From Terriglobia bacterium (GTDB lineage: Bacteria > Acidobacteriota > Terriglobia > Terriglobales > Acidobacteriaceae), in NCBI GenBank assembly GCA_020073165.1, contig JAIQFP010000012.1:62001-126000 (forward strand): a stretch of 64,000 nucleotides of DNA, given 5' to 3'. The notes under the pieces were generated by a model. That model was not told the DNA's origin, searched no databases, and saw only the letters and a program-made list of their open reading frames with translations. The translations under genes were made by a program, and so were the position numbers. Below, piece after piece: positions 52,950 to 61,887 of the stretch. Every line of letters starts with the position of its first letter. Position 1 is the stretch's first letter.

Positions 52950-54470
52950 TTACTTCCCCTCCGCTGTGGCCGGCGCAAAGACGTCGTGGCCCAGTTTGTC
53001 CGTGGTGGCCTGATCGAGGCTTTCCGTCACCAGCACGGTGTCTCCTTGTACCACGATCACCACCGGACCCTCTTCGGTGAGCCAGGTATGTTTCCCCACA
53101 AGAGTCTCCAGCCCTCTCAGATCGAGTTCTGCATTGTTCGAGCCCTCCTGCACTTCGTGCGCCCGCTGGTAGCGTTTGGGGAGAGACTTTGCATAGATCG
53201 CGGCAAACTCCGCCGCGTGTTCTACAGTTGACCAGCGCGAGACGTACAGCAGTCCCAGCGGCGCCGACGCATCGCCCTTGGGTCGCGCCGCGTAGTAGTA
53301 GCCTCCGCGCCAATGCGGGTACAGTTCCCGCGAAGCTTCTACCCCCGCATACTGATCCACCAGCAGGGCGACATCGAACTCGCCCACTCCTCCGATATCG
53401 AAGCGGTCGTAGTTCTTGAACGCAGCGGCGAAGTCGGGCAGGCGCATGGGCTTGTTGCGCTCTCCGGATAGATACGTCTTCGGCTCCATGATCTGCCGCG
53501 TGGTATGCGGGGGATTGGCAAACGCCCCTGCGAACGCTTTCTGCTCCCCCCCGCTCGCCAGCAAATCCGCCTCGAAGTCCACCCCGTAGCGGTAGGGAAA
53601 GGTGAGCGCTTCTCGGAGATAGATGGGCGCATTGTGAAATTCAATCGCGTCCGGAGTGCCCACCAGCATGCCCTCTTTCAGCCTGTCCAGCAGCTCCCTG
53701 GAATTGGCCAGCGTTTGTCCCGAGGGGGCAAGCAAGTAATCCAGCATGACGGCCATGGCCTGCCCTTCTACCACCGCCGTCCGGGCAGTATTGATCTCAT
53801 CATTCTCGATGTCTTCCGGAGTGGGCTGTTTCTTGTCGGCCAGGTCGGCGTCGCCGGCTTTCATCCATTTTTCCAGGCCAAACGACTGGTCTTGCAGGGC
53901 GTGCGTCAACTCGTGCGCCATCACCGGGCGTTGCTGTTCAATCTCGAGCCAGTTCAGAAGATTCACGGTCTTGGTCTTGGGATCGTAGTAGCCAGCGACC
54001 TGCTCCTTCAGTAGCGCGACCAGGAAAGTCTCCAGGTTGAAGTCGCGCGGCAGCAGACCGAATTTCTTCAGCACCAGTTCGGACCGCCGCAGGCGCTGCG
54101 CGTCCTTGTCCTCCGACATGTTCTTTTGGAGGTAAGCCTCGACCTCGTCGCGGCTGGTGAGCCGTTTTTTCACTTCCTGCTTGATGGGCAAACCCGTGTC
54201 CCGGCTGACAAACTTCAGAATCTCATCCACCGAGCGGAAAAATTCTTCCGCCTCTTTGGGCGAGATCTTGGGTTCAGCCGTCGCGCTGGCTTGGGGTTGT
54301 GGAGGCCGGGCGTCCCCGCCCGGTGCGCTCTGCTGCTGGGCTGGCGAAGCCGGCTGCGCCTGGGTTTGCTGCTGCGTTTGCCCCCACCCCAACGTCGCCA
54401 GCAGCAGCAACACCCCAACTGTGGAAAGCCGCCACCCAAATTTCCTATAAAATTTCTTCGTTTCCATCAT
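52950..54470 (-). CDS. exported gluzincin-like HExxH zinc protease, uncharacterised family
   Basis: The 506-residue protein begins at the double ATG (54468-54470) with a signal peptide (LSTVGVLLLLATLGWGQ) and a Gln/Pro/Ala-rich linker. The core has VMAHELTHALQDQSFGLEKW (HExxH) and TAVVEGQAMAVMLDYLL about 60 residues later, whose glutamate fits as third zinc ligand. YYDPKTKTVNLLNWLE comes before it, as in many such enzymes. The C-terminal 250 residues are not recognised. No partner is evident. Its start is 10 bp from the divergent TPR gene, so the promoter regions of the two must overlap. Confidence 0.75.
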   Translation of the reverse strand: MMETKKFYRKFGWRLSTVGVLLLLATLGWGQTQQQTQAQPASPAQQQSAPGGDARPPQPQASATAEPKISPKEAEEFFRSVDEILKFVSRDTGLPIKQEVKKRLTSRDEVEAYLQKNMSEDKDAQRLRRSELVLKKFGLLPRDFNLETFLVALLKEQVAGYYDPKTKTVNLLNWLEIEQQRPVMAHELTHALQDQSFGLEKWMKAGDADLADKKQPTPEDIENDEINTARTAVVEGQAMAVMLDYLLAPSGQTLANSRELLDRLKEGMLVGTPDAIEFHNAPIYLREALTFPYRYGVDFEADLLASGGEQKAFAGAFANPPHTTRQIMEPKTYLSGERNKPMRLPDFAAAFKNYDRFDIGGVGEFDVALLVDQYAGVEASRELYPHWRGGYYYAARPKGDASAPLGLLYVSRWSTVEHAAEFAAIYAKSLPKRYQRAHEVQEGSNNAELDLRGLETLVGKHTWLTEEGPVVIVVQGDTVLVTESLDQATTDKLGHDVFAPATAEGK

Positions 54471-54480
54471 TGCGTCCGCT

Positions 54481-54966
54481 ATGTCCGAAACCGATCCGCG
54501 TGAGACCGCCGCCGAGTACTTCCGCAAAGCCTATGAACTGCAGATGTCCGGCGATTACCAGCAGGCCATCGAGTTTTACACCCGCTCCATCCAGGCCTTC
54601 CCCACCGCCGAGGCCTATACTTTCCGCGGCTGGACATACTCCTTCCTCGGCGACTACGACCGCGCCATCGCCGAATGCCTGGAGGCCATCAAAGTGGATC
54701 CGGAATTTGGCAATCCTTACAACGATATCGGGGCTTATCTGATTGAACAAGAAAAATGGGAGGACGCGATACCCTGGTTCAAGAAGGCGATGGTGGCCAA
54801 GCGCTACGAGGCGCGCTGCTATCCCCACTTCAATCTAGGGAGGGTATACGAACACCAATGCTTGTGGCAGAAGGCCAAGGAATGCTACGCGCGGGCCTTT
54901 GCGCTGGATCAACGGTACATGGCGGCGCTGGCGGGAATGCGAAGGTTGCGGGCGATGTTCAACTGA
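54481..54966 (+). CDS. cytoplasmic TPR protein
   Basis: The 161 residues hold four TPR-like units: AAEYFRKAYELQMSGDYQQAIEFYTRSIQAFP, AEAYTFRGWTYSFLGDYDRAIAECLEAIKVDP, GNPYNDIGAYLIEQEKWEDAIPWFKKAMVAKRY and PHFNLGRVYEHQCLWQKAKECYARAFAL. No signal peptide. TATAAAAT at 54446-54453, inside the first codons of the opposite gene, may be its -10. It is a compact scaffold; the partner is unknown. Confidence 0.82.
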   Translation: MSETDPRETAAEYFRKAYELQMSGDYQQAIEFYTRSIQAFPTAEAYTFRGWTYSFLGDYDRAIAECLEAIKVDPEFGNPYNDIGAYLIEQEKWEDAIPWFKKAMVAKRYEARCYPHFNLGRVYEHQCLWQKAKECYARAFALDQRYMAALAGMRRLRAMFN

Positions 54967-55051
54967 GTGGCCCGCGGCGGGTAGCGAGTAGTGAGGCAGG
55001 AAGAAGACCTTGTCGCTGCACGCAGGATACTTCATCTCGCTAGGGCGGGGT

Positions 55052-56119
55052 TCAGGATGCCAGCTTCTTGTTCACCCACTCCCCTGCTTCCCGCGTCCCC
55101 AGAGGCCCGCCAACATCTACAGTAGTTCTCTTCTCCCGCACCGCTGCCAGCACCGCCGCTTCAATCTTCTCCGCCTCCCCGCTCAGCCCAAGATGCCCCA
55201 GCATCATCGCCGCCGTCAGGATCGCCCCAAACGGGTTCGCCATGTTCTTCCCCGCGATTGTCGGGGCTGAACCGTGCACCGGCTCGAACATTGAGGTCTT
55301 CCCGGGGTGAATATTTCCGCTGGCAGCCATCCCCAGCCCGCCCTGCAGACCGGCAGCGAGGTCGGTGATGATGTCGCCAAACATGTTGTTGGTCACGATC
55401 ACGTCGAACTGCCGGGGATCGCGCACCATCTGCATGCACAGCGCGTCCACGTACATGTGCTCGGCGGTGATCTGCGGATACTCGCGGCTCACCTCATGAA
55501 ACACTCTCTGCCACAGGCCCCCCGCATGGGTCATGGCGTTTGATTTGTCGCACATCAGCACCTTGCGGCGCGGCGAGCCGTCCTGCTTCTTGTGGCGCTC
55601 GCAATACTCGAATGCATAGCGGATGATCCGCTCCACGCCCTTGCGCGTGTTGATATCTTCCTGAGTGGCGATTTCATCCGGTGTGCCCTGCTTGAAGACG
55701 CCACCCGCATCGGTGTATACGCCTTCGGTGTTCTCGCGGACCGCAACAAAGTCAATGTCCTTGGGATCGACTCCCTTCAGTGGACACAGGCTGGCATCCA
55801 GCAGGCGCACCGGACGCACGTTTGCGTAGAGGTCCATCTTGAAGCGCATACCCAGCAGAATTTCCTTGGCGTGGATGTTGGTCTTGACGCGGGGATCGCC
55901 AAACGCGCCCACCAGGATGGCGTCGAAGTCGCGACCCAGCATGGTGAAACCATCTGGGGGAACCGTGACGCCGTCTTTCAAATAGCGCTCGGCGCCCCAG
56001 TCAAACTCGCTCAGTTCCACCGGCGCTCCGGTGGCCTCGATGACTTTGACGGCCACGGGGATCACCTCGCGCCCGATGCCGTCGCCGGGAATGATGGCAA
56101 TTCGCTTCTTCGTGGTCAC
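55052..56119 (-). CDS. isopropylmalate/isocitrate dehydrogenase-family enzyme
   Basis: A 355-residue beta-decarboxylating dehydrogenase: [75 protein letters not shown] and the metal/substrate site [28 protein letters not shown], then [24 protein letters not shown]. It oxidises a 2-hydroxy acid with NAD. The RENTEGVY form and the length suit 3-isopropylmalate or tartrate/malate types; no other leucine genes are near. I place the start at GTG 56119 ([11 protein letters not shown]), as the upstream extension lacks family similarity, though no good ribosome site is seen. Confidence 0.85.
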   Translation of the reverse strand: MTTKKRIAIIPGDGIGREVIPVAVKVIEATGAPVELSEFDWGAERYLKDGVTVPPDGFTMLGRDFDAILVGAFGDPRVKTNIHAKEILLGMRFKMDLYANVRPVRLLDASLCPLKGVDPKDIDFVAVRENTEGVYTDAGGVFKQGTPDEIATQEDINTRKGVERIIRYAFEYCERHKKQDGSPRRKVLMCDKSNAMTHAGGLWQRVFHEVSREYPQITAEHMYVDALCMQMVRDPRQFDVIVTNNMFGDIITDLAAGLQGGLGMAASGNIHPGKTSMFEPVHGSAPTIAGKNMANPFGAILTAAMMLGHLGLSGEAEKIEAAVLAAVREKRTTVDVGGPLGTREAGEWVNKKLAS

Positions 56120-56246
56120 GGGGAGAAGATACCAGAACGGTGGGACGGTGGCATCTGCCAGCGAGTGGGGTTGCCGCTGCACGCGAGGTCCTTCGCCGCA
56201 TGGCGGCTCAGGATGACGCCGTCCTCGATGGATCTCAACGCTTGGT

Positions 56247-56252
56247 TATAAT
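56247..56252 (+). promoter_or_regulatory. TATAAT -10 element upstream of ygfZ
   Basis: A perfect TATAAT ends 12 bases before the ATG at 56265; AAAGG lies between them as ribosome site. No good -35 is seen. Probably the promoter for the ygfZ to MFS run. Confidence 0.35.
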
Positions 56253-56264
56253 TGAAAGGTTACT

Positions 56265-57296
56265 ATGACCACGACGGCGCTCCATGACAAGCCAGGCTCG
56301 ACTCACGCCGATTTCGGCGACGTTGGCGCCGAATTCCGTGCACTGGTTGCCGATTGTGGCGTCTATGATCTCGGCGGACGCGCCAAGATCGCGCTCACCG
56401 GCGGCGACCGGGTACGCTGGCTCAACGGCATGATCACCAACAACGTCCGTGACCTCGCCACCGGACACGGGGTGTATGCCTTCCTGCTCAATCCCCAGGG
56501 GCACATACTCGGCGACTTGTACGCTTACAATCGCGGCGATTCCTTCCTGGTGGATACCGATCAGTCCCAACTGGAGAAACTCCTCCAGGTTTTCGACCAC
56601 TACATCATCATGGACGACGTCGAGGTCGCGAACGTCAGCGACAAGCTCATAGCGCTGGGAGTGGCCGGACCGCGAGCAAGAGAAGTTCTGAAGTCCGCTG
56701 GACTCGAAGTCCCCGACCTCAACCCGCTGCAGTCCGCCGACCTGACTTGGCAGGGACTCGGCTTGACTGTGGTTCGCGGCGACAACCCGGCCGTCGAGTC
56801 CTATGAACTGTGGCTTTCGCCGGCGAATGTCACCTCTCTCCGGCAAGCCCTGGTCAATGCAGGTGCCCGGCCCGGAGGCACGGCCGCGCTCGACCTGCTT
56901 CGCGTCGCTTCCGGTGTTCCCCGCTATAGTCAGGACATCCGCGAGCGCGACTTGCCGCAGGAGACCGAACAGCAGCGCGCCTTGCACTTTACCAAGGGAT
57001 GCTATATCGGACAGGAGATCGTGGAACGCATTCGTTCCCGTGGCAACGTGCACCGCAAGTTCACGGGCTTCGAAGTGCAGGGGGCGCTGCCAGCAGTTGG
57101 AGCGAAGATCCAGGCGAGCGGCAAGGACGTAGGGGAGATCACGAGCGCGGTTTCTTTGCCCCTAGCCAGGGGCGAGCAGGCAGTCGCGCTCGGCTACATC
57201 CGCCGTGAATTCGCAGAGCCAGGCAAAGAGCTCGAGGCCCCCGGCGCCAGGCTCAAGCCGACCGACTTGCCGTTTGCCGAAGTCTTCAAGCCGTGA
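56265..57296 (+). CDS. ygfZ: folate-binding YgfZ/GcvT-like protein
   Basis: The 343-residue protein has the GcvT-type folate-binding domain (VYDLGGRAKIALTGGDRVRWLNGMITNNV) and the YgfZ signature KGCYIGQEIVERIRSRGNVHRKFTGFEV (KGCYxGQE). YgfZ supports the repair or assembly of certain iron-sulfur enzymes such as MiaB, using tetrahydrofolate. Radical SAM enzymes are plentiful in this window, so the function suits the cell. It leads a co-directional run with DUF1844, MBL and ribF genes at 9, 2 and 48 bp spacing. Length is normal. Confidence 0.9.
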   Translation: MTTTALHDKPGSTHADFGDVGAEFRALVADCGVYDLGGRAKIALTGGDRVRWLNGMITNNVRDLATGHGVYAFLLNPQGHILGDLYAYNRGDSFLVDTDQSQLEKLLQVFDHYIIMDDVEVANVSDKLIALGVAGPRAREVLKSAGLEVPDLNPLQSADLTWQGLGLTVVRGDNPAVESYELWLSPANVTSLRQALVNAGARPGGTAALDLLRVASGVPRYSQDIRERDLPQETEQQRALHFTKGCYIGQEIVERIRSRGNVHRKFTGFEVQGALPAVGAKIQASGKDVGEITSAVSLPLARGEQAVALGYIRREFAEPGKELEAPGARLKPTDLPFAEVFKP

Positions 57297-57305
57297 GGAA
57301 AAACT

Positions 57306-57884
57306 ATGCCTGAAAAGAAACAGGACAGCTTCACCGTAACCGATCGGCGCTTGTTCACGCCTGAGGGTGAACTTCGCAAGGACGCTGCGGAAGAACAGCC
57401 TCCGGCTCCCAAGCCTGCGGCTCAGCCCGCGTCTGGCGCCCTGCAGGCCCCGGCTGCACCGGAAACGGCGGCGCTCGAACCGGAAACGCCGCCCGCGCCC
57501 TCGGCTGCCGAGCAGCAGGAGCAGGCCGACGCCTATCGCAAGTCGTCGAAAGACCTGGACCGGCGCGTCGAATTGGGCGGGCACTCCGCCAAAGACCTGG
57601 AAATGACGTTTGAACGCTTCATGGCTTCGCTTTACATGACCGCCATGTTGCAACTCGGGCTGATGCACGAAGAGGGTGGCCAGCCGCGCATTGACCTGAT
57701 CGGGGCTCGCCAGACGATTGACACGCTCAGCCTACTGTCGGAGAAGACCAAGGGCAATCTCACCGCCGCCGAAGCCAACTTCCTGCAAAACTGCCTCTAC
57801 GAGCTGCGCATGGCCTACGTCGAAGTCACCAACGCGCTGGCGCATCCGCCGCAAGCCCCGGTGAAGGGTACGGGGACCAGTTAA
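57306..57884 (+). CDS. DUF1844 protein
   Basis: A 192-residue protein: a charged, Pro/Ala-rich disordered N-terminal half (to about 95), then the DUF1844 domain (MTFERFMASLYMTAMLQLGLM, RIDLIGARQTIDTLSLLSEKTKGNLTAAEANFLQNCLYELRMAYVEVTNAL). The family is found in several deep bacterial lineages, including acidobacteria, and has no assigned role. It lies 9 bp after ygfZ and 2 bp before the MBL gene. Two amphipathic helices suggest membrane association or oligomer formation. Confidence 0.85.
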   Translation: MPEKKQDSFTVTDRRLFTPEGELRKDAAEEQPPAPKPAAQPASGALQAPAAPETAALEPETPPAPSAAEQQEQADAYRKSSKDLDRRVELGGHSAKDLEMTFERFMASLYMTAMLQLGLMHEEGGQPRIDLIGARQTIDTLSLLSEKTKGNLTAAEANFLQNCLYELRMAYVEVTNALAHPPQAPVKGTGTS

Positions 57885-57886
57885 CG

Positions 57887-58657
57887 ATGAAGGCTACGCT
57901 CACGGTGCTGGGCAGCGGGACGTCCATGGGCGTGCCCACCATCGGCTGCGACTGCGCGGTGTGCCACTCCTCCGACCCGCACGACCGGCGCACCCGGCCG
58001 TCCATTCTGGTCGAATACGCCGACAAGACAATTCTCATCGACACCACCCCGGATTTCCGCGAGCAGGCCATCCGCGAACAAATCCGCAAGCTCGATGCCG
58101 TGCTCTACACCCACGCTCACGCCGATCACATCCTGGGCATCGACGATCTGCGACCGCTCAGCTTCCACCGTCCCAGCAAGATTCCGTTGTACGCTCGGCC
58201 GGAAGCCGCCGAGTTCCTGCGCACCATGTTCCGCTACATCTTCGAAGCCGATTACAAGTTCGGCGGCCTGGCGCAAGTCGAGCTCAAGCCCATTAACGGC
58301 CCGGTGGAGCTGTTTGGCGCCTGCTTTGAGCCGGTGAAAGTAATTCACGGCGACGCGGAGATCATCGGTTTTCGCTTTGGGTCAGCAGCCTATTTGACTG
58401 ACTTCAGCGACATCCCCGAGGAGTCGTTCGCGCAGTTGAAGGGTCTGGACATCCTGTTCCTTGATGCGTTGCGGCACAAGCCGCATCCCACGCACTCCAC
58501 GGTGGATAACTCGCTGCGCATCGTGGAACGTGTAAAGCCCCAGCGCGCTTTTTTTACCCATATCTGTCATGACTTGCCGCATGAAGCGACCAACGCAGCG
58601 CTGCCAGCGCACGTGCGGCTTTCTTATGACGGGATGAAGCTGGAGTTTGAAATCTGA
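57887..58657 (+). CDS. metallo-beta-lactamase-fold hydrolase (PhnP-like)
   Basis: A 256-residue protein with the zinc motif LYTHAHADHILGIDDLRPL (HxHxDH), TPDFREQAIREQI, and the later ligands in VIHGDAEIIGFRFGSAAYLTDFSDIP and FFTHICHDLPHEA. LGSGTSMGVPTIGCDCAVCHSSDPHDRRTRPSILV is a strong family opening; the CDCAVC cysteines bind a structural zinc in PhnP. It is a phosphodiesterase or related hydrolase. The natural substrate is not known. Confidence 0.88.
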   Translation: MKATLTVLGSGTSMGVPTIGCDCAVCHSSDPHDRRTRPSILVEYADKTILIDTTPDFREQAIREQIRKLDAVLYTHAHADHILGIDDLRPLSFHRPSKIPLYARPEAAEFLRTMFRYIFEADYKFGGLAQVELKPINGPVELFGACFEPVKVIHGDAEIIGFRFGSAAYLTDFSDIPEESFAQLKGLDILFLDALRHKPHPTHSTVDNSLRIVERVKPQRAFFTHICHDLPHEATNAALPAHVRLSYDGMKLEFEI

Positions 58658-58705
58658 TTGCCATTTCCGGTTGAAACCAGGGTCAATCGGAAATTGAAGA
58701 TTCCG

Positions 58706-59653
58706 ATGCAGGTTTTTCACAAACTCGACGAGGTTCCCGCCGCCTTTGGTCCTACGCTGCTGAGTGTGGGGAACTTTGACGGCGTGCACCGGGCGCATAC
58801 TCACGTGCTGAAGGAGATCGTTGGCCGAGCGCGCCAACACGGCCTCAAGGCCATGGCCGTTACCTTTGAGCCGCATCCCATCCGCATTCTGCGCCCCGAC
58901 TCGGGCCTGAAACTCCTCACCCCGACTCCAGAGAAGCTCCGCCTGCTGGAAGCCAGCGGCCTGGACGCGGCGCTGCTTCTGCCCTTTACTCGTGACCTGT
59001 CACTTATGACGCCGCACCAGTTTGCGCACGACATTTTGCACAAGCGCCTCCACGCCCGCGAGGTGCACGAGGGCTACAACTTCCACTTCGGTCACAAAGC
59101 TGCGGGGGATGTGGAGATGCTGGGCACCTTCGGGCGGGAGATGGGTTTCGACGTGAAGGCCTATCCTGAGATGCGGTTGCGCGGCGAACCCGTCTCCAGC
59201 AGCCATATCCGAAAACTTCTGCGCGACGGCCGCGTGAGCCGTGCACGGCATCTGCTTGACCGCCCCTTTGCCATTCTTTCCACTCCCGGACGCGGGCGCG
59301 GCTACGGCTCCCGGTACACCGTACCCACCATCAACCTGAGCCGCTACGAAGAGCTCGCCCCCAAAGATGGCGTTTACGTCACCCGCACCCGCGTCGGCGA
59401 GGAATGCTTTGACTCGGTAACGAATGTGGGCAATCGTCCCACTTTCAGTGCCGAGTCGTACGCCATCGAGACCCACCTGCTGAACTTTCATCCTCTGGAA
59501 CTCGACCCCGACACCGAAGTCGAAATTCATTTCCTCGACCGCCTGCGTGACGAGATCAAGTTCCCTTCCATCGAAGCCCTGAAGGAACAAATCGGACGCG
59601 ACGTCAAGAAGGCGAAACGTTACTTTCAGCTGCTGTCCGGGTTGGGCACGTGA
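58706..59653 (+). CDS. ribF: bifunctional riboflavin kinase/FAD synthetase
   Basis: The 315-residue protein has the nucleotidyltransferase domain (LSVGNFDGVHRAHTHVLKEIV, VHEGYNFHFGHKAAGDVEML, SSSHIRKLLRDGRV) and the riboflavin kinase domain (RYTVPTINLSRYEELAPKDGVYVTR, VTNVGNRPTFSAESYAIETHLLNF). It makes FMN and FAD. I chose ATG 58706, which gives the family N-terminus (MQVFHKLDEVP); the open frame upstream starts at a TTG with no role. It overlaps the GNAT gene by 4 bp. Confidence 0.92.
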   Translation: MQVFHKLDEVPAAFGPTLLSVGNFDGVHRAHTHVLKEIVGRARQHGLKAMAVTFEPHPIRILRPDSGLKLLTPTPEKLRLLEASGLDAALLLPFTRDLSLMTPHQFAHDILHKRLHAREVHEGYNFHFGHKAAGDVEMLGTFGREMGFDVKAYPEMRLRGEPVSSSHIRKLLRDGRVSRARHLLDRPFAILSTPGRGRGYGSRYTVPTINLSRYEELAPKDGVYVTRTRVGEECFDSVTNVGNRPTFSAESYAIETHLLNFHPLELDPDTEVEIHFLDRLRDEIKFPSIEALKEQIGRDVKKAKRYFQLLSGLGT

Positions 59654-60501
59654 GCGTGCGCATCCGACGGATGACTCAAGCTGACGTCGCCGAGGCGGTG
59701 CGACTGAAGGATCTGGTTGGCTGGAACCAGACCACCACGGACTGGGAACGATTCCTTTCCGCCAGCCCCGAAGGCTGTTTCGCAGCGGAGCATGAAGGCC
59801 ACCTGATCGGAACCTCCGCAACCATCACCTACGAGGGCCGCTTTGCCTGGATCGGCATGGTGATTGTTCACCCCGATCATCGCGGGCAGGGTATCGGCGG
59901 CAGTCTTCTCGAGCGCGCTATCGAGTACGTCGATTCGCGCGGCGTGCCTTGCATGAAACTCGACGCCACGCCACAAGGCAAGCCGTTGTACGAGAAGTTT
60001 GGCTTCGTGAGCGAGTACGAGATCGAGCGCTGGATGCTCAAACGTCAAGCTGACGCGCGCAGCGCAGCGATGACTTCTGCCGGTCGCGACCAGCGGATTG
60101 ATGACGTACTGCAGCTCGATCGTGAAATGTTCGGCGCGGCCAGGGCCGGACTGTTGCGTTCCTTAGTCGAAGCTGCCCCGGAGTTCACTCTGGTGGCTCG
60201 GCGCGAGGCAGAGATTCTGGGCTACGCGTTTGGCCGAGAAGGTTCACTGGCTGACCAGTTAGGTCCCTGGATGGCCCGCAGACAGGAGGCAGCAGCCACA
60301 CTTCTGGATGAATTCCTGCGCCGCTCGCGGCGTGGACTTGTCTTTGCCGATTGCCCTCGTCCAAATCAGTGGGCCATGGCGCTCATGCAGGCGTGCGGAT
60401 TCGAATTCTCCCGCCCCCTGACCCGGATGTTCCGGGGAACCAATCAACATCCCGGATGCCCTGAGTCGCTGTTCGCCGTCCTCGGTCCCGAATTCGGCTG
60501 A
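59650..60501 (+). CDS. tandem-domain GNAT acetyltransferase
   Basis: The 283-residue protein starts at GTG 59650, overlapping the ribF stop (GTGA). The N-terminal GNAT domain has WIGMVIVHPDHRGQGIGGSLLERAIEYV and LDATPQGKPLYEKFGFV, the acetyl-CoA-binding and C-terminal motifs. The C-terminal half (about 145-280) is the weaker second GNAT copy seen in this subfamily (EFTLVARREAEILGYAFGREG). It acetylates an unknown amine. The coupling to ribF is probably positional only. Confidence 0.83.
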   Translation: MSVRIRRMTQADVAEAVRLKDLVGWNQTTTDWERFLSASPEGCFAAEHEGHLIGTSATITYEGRFAWIGMVIVHPDHRGQGIGGSLLERAIEYVDSRGVPCMKLDATPQGKPLYEKFGFVSEYEIERWMLKRQADARSAAMTSAGRDQRIDDVLQLDREMFGAARAGLLRSLVEAAPEFTLVARREAEILGYAFGREGSLADQLGPWMARRQEAAATLLDEFLRRSRRGLVFADCPRPNQWAMALMQACGFEFSRPLTRMFRGTNQHPGCPESLFAVLGPEFG

Positions 60502-60517
60502 AGCTCCTGCGCTTTTC

Positions 60518-60549
60518 GATTGCCAATTGGAAATCGGCAATTGACAATC
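60518..60549. repeat. AT-rich inverted repeat upstream of the MFS gene
   Basis: GATTGCCAATT (60518-60528) and AATTGACAATC (60539-60549) are inverted copies with one mismatch. Similar CCAATTG/GATTGAAG sequence lies near 26345 and 58680, so this is another dispersed intergenic element. Confidence 0.5.
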
Positions 60550-60555
60550 GTGCGA

Positions 60556-61824
60556 ATGGCAAGCCTCACCCTGACGCTTTCCCAGATCACTTCCGCTCAA
60601 CGCCGCACTCTGCTTGCCGCCGCTCTCGGCTGGATGCTTGATGCTTTTGACGCCATGCTCTACGCCCTGGTGCTGACGCATGTCATGCGCGATCTGGGCA
60701 TGAGCAAGGCTACCTCTGGATTTCTCTACACGCTCACGTTGCTCGCTTCGGGAATCGGCGGCGTGTTGTTCGGATTCATCGCCGACCGCATCGGACGCAA
60801 GCGCGCCCTCATGCTTAGCATCCTGACCTATTCGGTCTGCTCGTTCGCTTCCGGTCTCTCTACGACCGTGCTCATGCTGGCCGTATTCCGTTTCATCCTT
60901 GGCTTGGGAATGGGAGGCGAGTGGAACACCGGCGCAACCCTGGTCGCGGAAACCTGGCCCACCGAGTTGCGGGCCAAGGCCCTCGCCCTGGTACAGAGTT
61001 CGTGGGCCATCGGTTACGCGTTCGCGGCCCTCGTCGCCGGTATCGTGCTGCACTACGCTGACTGGCGGATGGTGTTCTTTGTTGGAATCCTGCCGGCGCT
61101 GGTAACGCTGTGGATTCAGAAAGGCGTCCCCGAATCCGAGATGTGGCAGGAGCATCACCGCATGGCCGAGGAGTCCAAGCGTGTTGCTTACGCCCAGCAA
61201 AAGTACGAGCACGACAGCTTTACCCGCATATTTCAGCCACCCTATGTGAAGCACACCTTTGCCCTGCTCTTCATGAATTTCTTTGGCATGTTCGCGTGGT
61301 GGGGACTGTTCACCTGGATTCCCCCGTATCTCTCGCTGCCCCCAGAGCAAGGCGGCCGCGGCTTCAGCGTGATGGGAACAACCACGCTGCTGTTGGTGCT
61401 GAACCTGGTGGGAATGTTCCCCGGATATGCCACCTTCGGCTGGGCGGCCGACTATTTTGGACGTCGTAAGTCTTTCATCCTCTATACGTTCTTGGCTGGT
61501 CTTCTAGTGCCGCTTTATGCCATGGCGCGAAGCCCCCAAGCCCTGCTCGTACTCGGCACCGTGGTTGCGTTTTTTGGTACGGGATTCTTTTCTGGGTCCT
61601 CCATCATCGGCAGCGAGATTTTTCCCACGCGGGTACGGGCCCGGGCTTTGGGTTTCACCTACAACGGTGCCCGTGCCATGAGTTCGGTGGCGCCCTGGGT
61701 GATCGGGCGAGCGGGGCAGGTCAAGGGTCTGAGTTGGGCGTTCTACCTTTGCGCAGCATCGTTCCTGCTGGCCGCATTGACGGCCACGCAGTTGCCGGAG
61801 ACGAAGGGCAAGACTTTGGAGTGA
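60556..61824 (+). CDS. major facilitator superfamily metabolite transporter
   Basis: A 422-residue protein with twelve predicted helices. Helix 1 has LGWMLDAFDAMLYALVLTHVM with the aspartate typical of the aromatic acid/organic acid:proton symporters (AAHS-like); the loop 2-3 motif is GFIADRIGRKRALML, and the repeat in the second half is GWAADYFGRRKSFILY. ATG 60556 is the natural start; it lies 54 bp after the GNAT gene with an inverted repeat in between. Likely uptake of a carboxylate or aromatic acid. The substrate is not indicated. Confidence 0.86.
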   Translation: MASLTLTLSQITSAQRRTLLAAALGWMLDAFDAMLYALVLTHVMRDLGMSKATSGFLYTLTLLASGIGGVLFGFIADRIGRKRALMLSILTYSVCSFASGLSTTVLMLAVFRFILGLGMGGEWNTGATLVAETWPTELRAKALALVQSSWAIGYAFAALVAGIVLHYADWRMVFFVGILPALVTLWIQKGVPESEMWQEHHRMAEESKRVAYAQQKYEHDSFTRIFQPPYVKHTFALLFMNFFGMFAWWGLFTWIPPYLSLPPEQGGRGFSVMGTTTLLLVLNLVGMFPGYATFGWAADYFGRRKSFILYTFLAGLLVPLYAMARSPQALLVLGTVVAFFGTGFFSGSSIIGSEIFPTRVRARALGFTYNGARAMSSVAPWVIGRAGQVKGLSWAFYLCAASFLLAALTATQLPETKGKTLE

Positions 61825-61887
61825 GTCCGTCGCAACACCGAGAACTGACAACTGAGAACTGGGAACTACTAAGTTATGGAAATCCCG

